Source of the DNA: Myxococcales bacterium
GTDB lineage: Bacteria; Myxococcota; Polyangia; Polyangiales; Polyangiaceae
DNA: 38,497 nt
Direction: 5' to 3'
Assembly (NCBI GenBank): GCA_003151595.1
Contig: PLXW01000076.1
Coordinates: forward strand, 1-38,497
Below, in pieces: positions 14,263 to 21,266 of this stretch. The notes below the pieces were generated by a model. The model saw only the letters and a list, made by a program, of their open reading frames with translations. It had not been told where the DNA came from and searched no databases. Positions within the stretch are counted from its first letter, which is position 1, and every line of letters begins with the position of its first letter. Made by a program: the position numbers and the translations under genes.

Positions 14263-15029
14263 ACGCCGTGCTCTCGACCAGCTCGATGCACGACGAGCCG
14301 CGCCGCGCGCACGTCGGGACGACGTTTCTGCTCCGCGAGCTGCGAGAGCTTCGCGAAGCCCCGATACGAAAGCGACTCGCGCGACTCCGCCGCGTGATGG
14401 ACGTCCTGGAGGAACGCGATGGCCGGCTCGCGGCGGGTCGGTGGGATCCACGGGCCGTCTGGGGACGTGCCGAGCGCGACGCCTGGGACGCCAATCGCGC
14501 GCAGATGGCGCGCCCCCAGCTCGAAATCGATGCGCTCGAAGCCATGCTCCGCCGAGGTGCGCGCGGCACCGTCGGCTCGCAGGTCACGGCCGGCTCCTGG
14601 GTGAAGAAAGAGAAGAAGATCATGAGAAACGCTTCCACCAACAACGACACGACGATCGACCTCTACGAGCAACGCATCGCTGCAATGAAGGACCACGTCT
14701 GCGGTGCGAGGTACCAGATTCCCGTCACCGGACAGGTGCTCACGCCGGCCCGGGTCGTGCGAACACTCGAGGACTGTCTGCGCCGGCGCACGGCCGTCGC
14801 CGACGCGCTCGCGGCCTACAAGGCTGCCCTGGCCGAACGGGACGAGGGCGACGCGCGGTTCCGCGGGGTCGACGACGCCTTGAAGAACTGGGTACTCAAC
14901 ACGTTCGGCGCCGGAAGCACCGAAGCCAAGGCGTTCGGATACGAGCCTCGCAAGATGCCGACGCGAGCGGTCGCGCCGGTCGAGATGACGCCTGCGGTGA
15001 ACGCGCCGGCGGCAGGAGGGGACGCCTAG
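14259..15029 (+). CDS. Fused D1-B1 protein (small helical protein joined to B-type protein)
   Basis: One 256-residue frame starts at ATG 14259 in a 4-bp overlap with the preceding gene and has no stop before 15029. Residues 1-110 are a charged helical protein (LLRELRELREAPIRKRLARL, then RRVMDVLEERDGRLA). Residues 122-256 are a complete B-type protein, paralogous to the gene at 22406. A TGA at the junction (about 14601) is out of frame here but sits at the same distance from the B start as the stop of the leader ORF before the 22406 gene. The join may therefore be a recent read-through fusion, or translation may also restart at ATG 14622. Confidence 0.6.
   Translation: MNAVLSTSSMHDEPRRAHVGTTFLLRELRELREAPIRKRLARLRRVMDVLEERDGRLAAGRWDPRAVWGRAERDAWDANRAQMARPQLEIDALEAMLRRGARGTVGSQVTAGSWVKKEKKIMRNASTNNDTTIDLYEQRIAAMKDHVCGARYQIPVTGQVLTPARVVRTLEDCLRRRTAVADALAAYKAALAERDEGDARFRGVDDALKNWVLNTFGAGSTEAKAFGYEPRKMPTRAVAPVEMTPAVNAPAAGGDA
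14622..15029 (+). CDS. B1 protein, internal-start product, paralogue of the 22406 gene
   Basis: A purine-rich RBS (AAGAGAAGAAG, 14608-14618) precedes this ATG just as AGAAGAGAAGAA precedes the homologous start at 22406, so separate translation from here is likely. The 135-residue product begins MRNASTNNDTTIDLY and shares with its paralogue NDTTxxLY, IxAMKxxV, the LEDCLRRRTAV-like segment, a WVLNxFGxGSTEAxxFGY block and the C-terminal VNAPAAGG(D/S)A. The paralogue has a 100-residue Ala/Pro/Val insert that this one lacks. I recall this kind of protein as a recurrent uncharacterised myxobacterial family; no function is known. Confidence 0.5.
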   Translation: MRNASTNNDTTIDLYEQRIAAMKDHVCGARYQIPVTGQVLTPARVVRTLEDCLRRRTAVADALAAYKAALAERDEGDARFRGVDDALKNWVLNTFGAGSTEAKAFGYEPRKMPTRAVAPVEMTPAVNAPAAGGDA

Positions 15030-15049
15030 GCAGCAAGGCGCGTGTCGAA

Positions 15050-15078
15050 GGCCCGCTCACCTGACGGGTGGGCGGGCC
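15050..15078 (+). terminator. Rho-independent-like hairpin after the four-part operon
   Basis: GGCCCGCTCACC and GGTGGGCGGGCC form a 12-bp stem with one G-U pair around a TGACG loop. No T-tract follows. The same stem sequence recurs after the paralogous gene at 22406. Confidence 0.65.
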
Positions 15079-15098
15079 CGCGGTATAGGGCTCGCGCC

Positions 15099-15459
15099 AT
15101 GACCGACCCGATGAAGACCAGCGAGGCCTGGAACGCGGCCGCACGCGATCTGGGCATCGACGTCGCCGCACCGTTTGCCTTGCGCATCGACGATGCACGC
15201 TCATGAATTCCTCGCCTACGTTCCGCACTTCGGCGGCGGAAACGGCATCGTCGTCGCGGCGCTGCCCTCGGATGGAGCGCAGTACGCGACTGCCGAGCGC
15301 GCGGGCTACCGGTGCTCCTTCGTGAACGCCGACCTGTACGGCACCTACGATCGAGCGCTCTTCGTGGAGACGCTGACGGAGTGGGGCTTCACCGGGCCCG
15401 CAGAGAAGCGTCCCGAGTGGATGGCCGCGGGAACTGTTGCACCATATGGCGTGCGCTAG
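15099..15459 (+). pseudogene. Small gene split by a one-base frameshift
   Basis: From ATG 15099 the frame reads MTDPMKTSEAWNAAARDLGI and on to IDDARS, then stops at 15206. In the next frame the sequence carries on smoothly from HEFLAYVPHFGGGNGIVV to a stop at 15459. Removing one base near 15201 gives a single protein of about 119 residues, so I treat it as one gene broken by an indel (or a base error in the sequence). The second part includes GYRCSFVNADLYGTYDRALF and PAEKRPEWM. A shorter intact gene starting at about 15193 is the alternative. Product family unknown. It lies just after the operon terminator. Confidence 0.5.
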
Positions 15460-15478
15460 CGCCGTTTGTGCACCATAT
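15438..15478 (+). promoter_or_regulatory. Direct-repeat operator before the XRE gene
   Basis: TGCACCATAT occurs at 15438-15447 and again at 15469-15478, 31 bp apart (three helical turns). A perfect palindrome GCGCTAGCGC lies between them. The repeats are upstream of the likely GTG start at 15493 and overlap the end of the preceding broken gene. Autoregulation by the XRE product is a natural reading. Confidence 0.5.
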
Positions 15479-15492
15479 TTGGCCCGCTAACC

Positions 15493-15867
15493 GTGAAGTC
15501 CTCCCGCGCGATCCCCGCCCTGCCGCTCCCCCTGAAGCGGGCCCTGGCCAAGCTCGGTGCCGACATCTCCTCGGCGCGCCGCCGGCGTCGCATCCCGATG
15601 CAGCTCATGGCGGAGCGCGCGTTCGTTGGCCGCAATACGATCACCCGCGTCGAGAGAGGCGACCCCCGCGTTTCGATGGGGATCTACGCAACCGTCCTGT
15701 TCGTGCTCCGGCTGGCGAATCGGTTGTCCGAGCTCGCCGATGCATCCGTCGACGAGATCGGCCTCGACCTCGAGGCGGAGCGACTGCCGCAGCGGATTCG
15801 CTCCTCGCGCCACACCCCAGCCACGAAGCCGAAGGGTTCGAGAGCGGTAGGCCGTACGAGGGCATAG
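15493..15867 (+). CDS. Orphan XRE-family HTH regulator
   Basis: A 124-residue protein from GTG 15493 (a TTG at 15466 would extend it through the operator and is less likely). The HTH lies at about residues 20-75: LGADISSARRRRRIPMQLMA, FVGRNTITRVERGDPRVSMG. Its layout resembles the HipB-like antitoxins that precede hipA kinase genes, where the recognition helix is NTITRVERG. No hipA follows; the next gene is convergent. It may be an orphan antitoxin, or a regulator of neighbours through the TGCACCATAT repeats. The C-terminal 35 residues are basic and disordered. Confidence 0.75.
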   Translation: MKSSRAIPALPLPLKRALAKLGADISSARRRRRIPMQLMAERAFVGRNTITRVERGDPRVSMGIYATVLFVLRLANRLSELADASVDEIGLDLEAERLPQRIRSSRHTPATKPKGSRAVGRTRA

Positions 15868-15881
15868 GGCGTCGGTGCCAA

Positions 15882-18800
15882 TCACACGGCGCCCGCCCCC
15901 TCCTCCATCACCCTGCAGATCAAGTTCACCAGCTTCATCTGCCCCACGCTCGTCACCCGCGTGCTCCCCAGCTCCGGGCTCCCGACCACGATCGCCAGAC
16001 TCTGCGCCCGCGACAGCGCGACGTTGATCCGGTTCGGGCTGAACAGGAACTCGATCCCCCGCGGCGATCCATCCCCCGCACTCGCGCACATCGACACGAT
16101 CACGACCGGCGCCTCTTGCCCTTGAAACTTGTCGACCGATCCGACGCGCACGTTCGGCAACGCGGCACGCAGCGCGCGCACCTGCATGTTGTACGGCGCG
16201 ACCACGAGCAGATCGTCCTCGTCGAGCGCGCTCGCGCGCTTCGCCCGCTCTCCCGTCGTCCCCGTGAGATCGCGCCCGCGCAGCTGGCCAATGATCGCCG
16301 CGATCGCCTCCACTTCCTCTTCGCTCGCCTGCGCGTTCCCTTCGTGCGCCACCGGCACGAAGACGATCCCCGCTTCCTTGGTCACGATCTCGGCCGTGCT
16401 CCTTCGCGTCACCGTTCGCGTCGACGCGCTCGCTTCGGCCTTCAGCTTGTCGTCGTAGACCGCGCCCGAAATGAACCGACACAGCTCCGGATGAAGCCTC
16501 CACGTCGTCCCCAGGAAGATCCCGAGCGACGCGGGAATCGTCCGGTGCTCCTGCAGCAAATACTCGAGCGCCGACTTCCCGCTCTCGCCGGGATGCGATC
16601 CCTTGATGGGTTGCCCCAGCTGCATCTGATCGCCGAGGAGCACGAGGTTGCGCGCGCACGGGCTCATGCCGACGAGGTTGGCGAGTGACACCTGGCCGGC
16701 TTCGTCCACGAAGAGGTAGTCGAACTGGCCAACCGCGTTTTCATGCGCGAACGCCCATGCCGTCCCGCCGACGATCTGCGGCGCGTCCGGGGCACTGAAG
16801 TCGACGTCCTTTATGCTCTCCGCGCCCTGCACGAGCCCATGGACGACGAGCTCATCGTCCGACGCGCTGTTGATCTTCGTGACCCGCAGCGGCGCACCGG
16901 CGGGCGCCTTCTTCAAGGCCTCCTCGATCAGCTTCTGGATCGCCTTGTGGCTGTTCGACGAGATGCCGATCCGGAGACCACGCGCGGCCAGCTCCACGAT
17001 CGCCGCCGCCGCCATGCGCGTCTTGCCCGCGCCGGGCGGGCCTTGCACCGCGATCGCGCTGTCGCTCACGCGCGAGAGGATCGCCGTGACGGACGCTTCG
17101 TTCGGAGCCTCCGTGAGAAACGCATCGCCCTCGGTCACCCCCGTCACGCGCGGCGGCGAGCGTCGGAGAAATGTATCGAGCGCAGGAGAGAGGCGCCCGG
17201 TCTGCTCCCACGCTCGCGCAATCGCGCAGACGGACTCGGCGATCGCATCGGCGGAGACATGCTCGTCCGGCGTGAGCGAGATCCGCTCCGGGGGCTCGAG
17301 GTGCTTCGGCCCCAGCTTGATCTGGAGGATCCCGGTATCGCCGTCGAACGTCTCGATCGTCGTCTTGACGCGCGTCTCCGCGATGAAGCACTTGCTCCCT
17401 TCGCGGAGCTTCGAGTCCTGTTCGGGGTCGAAGCGGTACTCGTAGAGGTGCGACTTTTTGATCGGGATCCGCGCGGTCTCGGTTCGTTCGAGCCCACCCA
17501 GGCAATCGCCGTCCTCGGAGAGCTCGGCGTGCGTCTTCGTTTCGCGATCGAACACCGCCCACCAGACCGGCTTGGCCTCGCGCCGATGAAACCCGACGAG
17601 GTGCGCGAGGAGCTCTTGAATGCGCCAGCGCGACGGATCCCCGCTTCGGTCGGCCGGAATCGCCGCGAGCAGTCGCGCCGCCAGCTCGTCCGCCGCAGTC
17701 ACGGCCGCCTTTCTCTTCTCGTCGACGCCGTCCTTCCTCTCCCGCGGAGGGACGTACGCGATCTCCGCCTCCGCCTGCCGCTCACGAAGCCACGTACACA
17801 GCCCCAGCGTCGACTCGCAGTCGTCCCGATTGTAATCGCGGATCCCCGCGAGGATCGCCGAGCTCTCCCACGAGTCGCCGTCCTGTTCCTCGAGCCAGCG
17901 CGCGTACTCCACCACCGACTGGGCCGCGGTGGCCACGCTCCCTTCGCGCGCCGGCCGATAGAGCCGCTCGACGTTCTTCAGCGAATACCTGGGCTCACCG
18001 ATCCGGAGCGACTGCGTGACGACGCGGTACAGATCGACGAAGACCTCGGCGGTGAGCAGCTGATCGATCTGCTCCTCGCGCGTTCCGTGTTGCCCCATCA
18101 GCCGCCGGAGCGCCGACACCTCGTAGCTCGCGTAGTGATAGACGTGCATCGACGGGTCCGCCTTGAAGCGCACGTAGACCCAATCGACGAACTTCTCGAA
18201 CGCTGCCCGCTCGCTCGCCCGATCGTGCGCCCAGAAATCGTGAAACGCGGGCGCGCCGTTCTCCACGACGACGGCGCCGAAGAGGTACTCGAGTCCGCCC
18301 TCCGTGAGCGGATACCCCTCCATGTCGAAGTAGACGTCCATCGGAGACCCCGGCGGGAGCAGCGCCAGCCCGAGGCGCGCGGCCTGCCCGTCGCGCGGCG
18401 CAAGCTCGTACTCCGGCGCGCTCTTCCCCTTCGACGCGAGCTGCAACCGAGCCTGCGTTCGTAGGCGCGCGAAGATCGGCGCATCCAGCTTCGCGACGCG
18501 CGCGAGCGCCGTCGTCGCCAGCTCGGTCAGCGTCTGGATACCGGCGTCGCGCAGCCGGCGAATCTGATGACGCGTGATCCCGGCGACCCGTGATGGGTGA
18601 TCCATCGCCTCGAGGATCGCGTCGGCCTCTCCCTGCCATCGGCCGTGATCGCCGTGCGCGTCCGGAACGGGCCGCGCTTCGGCGTCGAAGGTGCGGTGCG
18701 CCTCGAGGAAGCGACGCTCCAGGTTCGCGAAGTAGAAGAAGTAGTCGTCGGTACGGAACGCGATCTCTTCTCCGTCGCCGTTGACGATGAAGAGCCGCGC

Positions 18801-19295
18801 CGGCCGCACCCCTTGCGCGTGCTCGAGCATCTTGGCGTACGCGCACAGCTGAATGAGAAAGAGCGGCTTCGCCCTTCGCGCGAGCTTGGTATCGGCGACC
18901 TCGTAGCTCCACGCACCGAGCTGCGACGGCCTCTCCTCGCGGTAGAGAAAATCGGCGTACCCCGAGACATCGTCGCGCCGGAGCGCGGCTTGATAGAGCA
19001 CGTCGTACCCCGCGCGCATCGCGCCGAGCGTCGCCTCGTGCTTCTCGTCGAATGAGCGGAGCGCGCTCGGCGGCATCCACACGCGCTTCCCCGCGGCACG
19101 AAGCGTCTCGAGATGACGCGTCTCGTGCGCCGTCCCCATCTCCGCGAGGAGCTTCAGCTCGGGCGCCACCTCGTCGGGCACCTGCAACCCGGGGCGTTCG
19201 AGCTCGAGCCGATCCATCCACGACGCGAACGGGCTCTCGTAGAACCGACAAAGGTCCCCCGGAGAGAACACCAGCCGGCCGCCACGCCTGTGCAT
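15882..19295 (-). CDS. TM0106-type RecB-like nuclease fused to SF1 helicase
   Basis: A 1137-residue protein. The N-terminal RecB-like PD-(D/E)xK nuclease has D115 in YADFLY and D135-T-K137. A second, RNase H-like (YprB-type) nuclease spans about 318-500, with DMEG at 324-327 and DYNRDD at 487-492. The C-terminal half is an SF1 helicase: GPPGAGKT (752-759), DEAG (864-867), GDQMQLGQP, VDKFQGQE and NVALSRA. Such fusions are known and are assigned to DNA repair or processing; some sit in defence loci. The start at ATG 19295 (MHRRGGRLVFSPGD) fits the family; an in-frame upstream GTG at 19355 is less likely. It is divergent from promoter module 2, about 110 bp away. Confidence 0.88.
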   Translation of the reverse strand: MHRRGGRLVFSPGDLCRFYESPFASWMDRLELERPGLQVPDEVAPELKLLAEMGTAHETRHLETLRAAGKRVWMPPSALRSFDEKHEATLGAMRAGYDVLYQAALRRDDVSGYADFLYREERPSQLGAWSYEVADTKLARRAKPLFLIQLCAYAKMLEHAQGVRPARLFIVNGDGEEIAFRTDDYFFYFANLERRFLEAHRTFDAEARPVPDAHGDHGRWQGEADAILEAMDHPSRVAGITRHQIRRLRDAGIQTLTELATTALARVAKLDAPIFARLRTQARLQLASKGKSAPEYELAPRDGQAARLGLALLPPGSPMDVYFDMEGYPLTEGGLEYLFGAVVVENGAPAFHDFWAHDRASERAAFEKFVDWVYVRFKADPSMHVYHYASYEVSALRRLMGQHGTREEQIDQLLTAEVFVDLYRVVTQSLRIGEPRYSLKNVERLYRPAREGSVATAAQSVVEYARWLEEQDGDSWESSAILAGIRDYNRDDCESTLGLCTWLRERQAEAEIAYVPPRERKDGVDEKRKAAVTAADELAARLLAAIPADRSGDPSRWRIQELLAHLVGFHRREAKPVWWAVFDRETKTHAELSEDGDCLGGLERTETARIPIKKSHLYEYRFDPEQDSKLREGSKCFIAETRVKTTIETFDGDTGILQIKLGPKHLEPPERISLTPDEHVSADAIAESVCAIARAWEQTGRLSPALDTFLRRSPPRVTGVTEGDAFLTEAPNEASVTAILSRVSDSAIAVQGPPGAGKTRMAAAAIVELAARGLRIGISSNSHKAIQKLIEEALKKAPAGAPLRVTKINSASDDELVVHGLVQGAESIKDVDFSAPDAPQIVGGTAWAFAHENAVGQFDYLFVDEAGQVSLANLVGMSPCARNLVLLGDQMQLGQPIKGSHPGESGKSALEYLLQEHRTIPASLGIFLGTTWRLHPELCRFISGAVYDDKLKAEASASTRTVTRRSTAEIVTKEAGIVFVPVAHEGNAQASEEEVEAIAAIIGQLRGRDLTGTTGERAKRASALDEDDLLVVAPYNMQVRALRAALPNVRVGSVDKFQGQEAPVVIVSMCASAGDGSPRGIEFLFSPNRINVALSRAQSLAIVVGSPELGSTRVTSVGQMKLVNLICRVMEEGAGAV

Positions 19296-19403
19296 CGCTC
19301 GTCTCGTTTCCGCCCGCGCGAAGATTCGCCGCAGAGACCTTACCGGAGCGCGCACTTCCCGGCGCGAAACGCGTGGTCGCGCCCGCCTTCGACGTCCGAG
19401 GCC

Positions 19404-19467
19404 GGTTTCGCAGGGAAAAACCCGAGGCGCCGTGGTTTCAGGATCTGAAACAAGCCCCCCGTAACTT
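19404..19467 (+). promoter_or_regulatory. Promoter module, copy 2
   Basis: GTTTCAG (19435-19441), GAT, CTGAAAC (19445-19451), a second GTTTC at 19405 exactly 30 bp upstream, and a -10-like TAACTT (19462-19467) starting 10 bp after the repeat. An ATG at 19475 coincides with the predicted transcript start. It lies between the nuclease-helicase gene (minus) and the small gene at 19550 (plus). Confidence 0.7.
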
Positions 19468-19549
19468 CCGGGTCATGAGCCAAGCGCAAACGGCCGATCG
19501 CCGAACCACCACCCCTGCATCCACCACCGCCAACCCGGAGTCCTCCCCC

Positions 19550-19927
19550 ATGAACACGTCCTCGCCATTCAACCGCGTGACCGTCACCTCCGTCGCCCCC
19601 TCCAACAGCCAGAGCCCCAGCGACCAGCGGCGTCGCTATGTGCTCGCGGACTCGAGCCTCGAATCGGCACTTGGCAAACCGCCGGCGCCTCCCTCCTGGA
19701 GTCGGCGAGGCCGTGACTGGGAAGAGGCGCTCACCGAGGAGTCGTCGCAGCTGGAGGACGCGCTCGCTCACGCCGAGAAGGTCGAACAGTTCCTCATCGC
19801 GCGGATTGCTGGATGCGAGGACGCCGGCCGCCCTGTCCCGGAGCGCATGCTCGAGAACCTGGAGAGGATGCGCGCGCGCATCGAGTGGCTTACCCGCCGG
19901 ATCGGCGAGATCGAGGACGACGGGTGA
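19550..19927 (+). CDS. Small uncharacterised protein A2
   Basis: A 125-residue protein with GGAG (19537-19540) before the ATG; an in-frame ATG at 19475 would add 25 residues. Its promoter, leader and first 22 residues (MNTSSPFNRVTVTSVAPSN) are homologous to the gene at 13625, while the rest is different: an Arg/Trp-rich linker, then charged helices (WEEALTEESSQLEDALAHAE and LENLERMRARIEWLTRRI), probably coiled coil. The in-frame leader of the two genes differs by one codon without breaking the frame. No family is recognised. A hairpin terminator follows, so it is monocistronic. Confidence 0.7.
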   Translation: MNTSSPFNRVTVTSVAPSNSQSPSDQRRRYVLADSSLESALGKPPAPPSWSRRGRDWEEALTEESSQLEDALAHAEKVEQFLIARIAGCEDAGRPVPERMLENLERMRARIEWLTRRIGEIEDDG

Positions 19928-19939
19928 GAGCGCAAGAAT

Positions 19940-19976
19940 GCCTCGGCCCGCCCGACGAGCAGCGGGCGGCCGAGGC
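19940..19976 (+). terminator. Hairpin terminator after A2
   Basis: Arms at 19940-19954 and 19963-19976 (GCCTCGGCC and GGCCGAGGC cores) form a stem of about 14 bp with one bulged C and an 8-nt loop. Only TT follows the stem. Confidence 0.6.
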
Positions 19977-19998
19977 TTCGCCCCATCCGTATTCACGA

Positions 19999-20027
19999 TT
20001 TGCGATTTGAAAAACATTAGCTATCTT
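19999..20027 (+). promoter_or_regulatory. Promoter of the HTH / nucleotidyltransferase pair
   Basis: TTTGCG (19999-20004) and TATCTT (20022-20027) lie 17 bp apart in a locally AT-rich stretch. The predicted start of transcription, about 20034, coincides with the GTG start codon, suggesting a leaderless message. Confidence 0.5.
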
Positions 20028-20033
20028 GATGAT

Positions 20034-20552
20034 GTGGAGCTTCGCCTCAAACCGCAGGACGTCGTCTTGGCCCTCAAGCTCGCCGCGCTTGGATCGGCTG
20101 GATGGACGCAGCCCGAGCTCGCCCGGTCGCTGCACTTCAGCGTCGGTGAAGTGAACCACGGCCTGAAGAGGCTCGCAGCCTGCCACCTCTTCAACGCACA
20201 CGAGCGCCGCGTCGTTCGCGCGGGCCTGCAGGAGTTCTTGGTGTCGGGGCTCCGATACGTATTCCCGACGCAGCTGGGTCTCTTCGGCGAGGGGATGCCG
20301 ACCGCATTCAGCATCGGCCCGCTCGCAGAGAAACTGCGCATGGGTGATGACGACCGCGTCGTCTGGGCGACCGGCAAGGCGAGCGGCGTGCGTGGGCGTG
20401 TCATCACTCCGCTCTACCCGACCGCGCCGCTTGCCGCGGCCGAGGACTCGGCGCTCTACGAGTACCTGGCTCTCGCGGACACGATGAGGATCGGAAGGGC
20501 ACGCGAGCGCGCGTTGGCGAAAGAGGAGCTTTCGAAGAGGCTCTTGTCGTGA
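20034..20552 (+). CDS. Winged-HTH protein, putative antitoxin of the pair
   Basis: A 172-residue protein. The N-terminal 75 residues (VELRLKPQDVVLALKLAAL, then WTQPELARSLHFSVGEVNHG) form a MarR-like winged HTH. The rest (GLRYVFPTQLGLFGEGMPTA and a helical C-terminus) resembles a partner domain seen with nucleotidyltransferase genes. I chose GTG 20034 because it sits at the predicted transcript start; a TTG at 20007 is the alternative. The stop overlaps the next gene start (GTGA), so the pair is coupled. By analogy with AbiE, this would be the autoregulating antitoxin and its partner the toxin. The upstream 35 bp are unusually AT-rich. Confidence 0.75.
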   Translation: MELRLKPQDVVLALKLAALGSAGWTQPELARSLHFSVGEVNHGLKRLAACHLFNAHERRVVRAGLQEFLVSGLRYVFPTQLGLFGEGMPTAFSIGPLAEKLRMGDDDRVVWATGKASGVRGRVITPLYPTAPLAAAEDSALYEYLALADTMRIGRARERALAKEELSKRLLS

Positions 20553-21244
20553 CCGGAGCCCGGGCGAGCTCTCTCGGTGCGATCGCCACGATCGCGCGCG
20601 CGCTCGGCGAGGAACGACCTCGCGTCGTCTTCGTCGGAGGCACGGTCACCGCGCTCTACGCTCTCGAAGGAGGTCTCGACGTGCGGCCCACCGTCGACGT
20701 CGACTGCGTCGTCGATGTGGCGACGACCTCCGAGTACTACGCATTCATCGAGCGTCTGCGCCCCCGAGGCTTCAGCGAATGCATGGATGAGGGGGCGCCG
20801 CTCTGTCGACTCGTCCATGCCGGCATTCGCGTCGACCTCGTCGCGACAACGGCAACCGGCGTTGGTCCGACGAACCGCTGGTACCGAGCGGCTGTGGACG
20901 CCGCCGCGGTGTACCCGCTCGCGTCGGGCCTGGATGTCCTCGCGATCACGCCACTGTATTTCGTGGCGACGAAGCTCGACGCGTTCCAAGGGCGCGGCGG
21001 CGGTGACTACCAGGCCAGCCACGATCTCGAGGATGTCCTCGCCGTCCTCGCCGGATTGCCCACTCTCCGCGAGCAGATCGCACGCGGAGCGTCACCGACG
21101 GAACGGACCATCCGCTCCGAGCTGCGAGCGCTCGGCGCAAGGGAAGCGTTCGTCGACGCGGTCCGAGGACACTTCGAGGCTGACGAAGCTGGCGACGCGC
21201 GCGCAGGCCTGATCGTCAGGTGGCTTCGTTCGCTCACTACGTGA
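20549..21244 (+). CDS. AbiEii-like nucleotidyltransferase, putative toxin
   Basis: A 231-residue protein with a minimal nucleotidyltransferase core: GGTVTALY (G30-G31) followed by TVDVDCVV, whose D50 and D52 are the metal ligands. A helical C-terminal half contains ATKLDAFQGRGGGDYQASHD, a signature of AbiEii-type enzymes, where the Lys and Asp are active-site residues. Related toxins transfer nucleotides to tRNA or other acceptors; the target here is unknown. It starts at a GTG overlapping the HTH gene stop, and it converges with the WYL gene. An antibiotic nucleotidyltransferase is a less likely alternative because of the HTH partner. Confidence 0.8.
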   Translation: MTGARASSLGAIATIARALGEERPRVVFVGGTVTALYALEGGLDVRPTVDVDCVVDVATTSEYYAFIERLRPRGFSECMDEGAPLCRLVHAGIRVDLVATTATGVGPTNRWYRAAVDAAAVYPLASGLDVLAITPLYFVATKLDAFQGRGGGDYQASHDLEDVLAVLAGLPTLREQIARGASPTERTIRSELRALGAREAFVDAVRGHFEADEAGDARAGLIVRWLRSLTT

Positions 21245-21266
21245 CCCGCGTCGTCGCCCGCGATCC

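Noticed and set aside
16743..18464. Long plus-strand frame opposite the nuclease-helicase
   Set aside because: Arg/Leu-rich antisense to a protein with intact catalytic motifs.
19340..20017. Minus-strand frame over promoter module 2 with a segment similar to that over module 1 (FQILKP)
   Set aside because: The similarity follows from the shared promoter DNA on the other strand, and the frames differ outside it.
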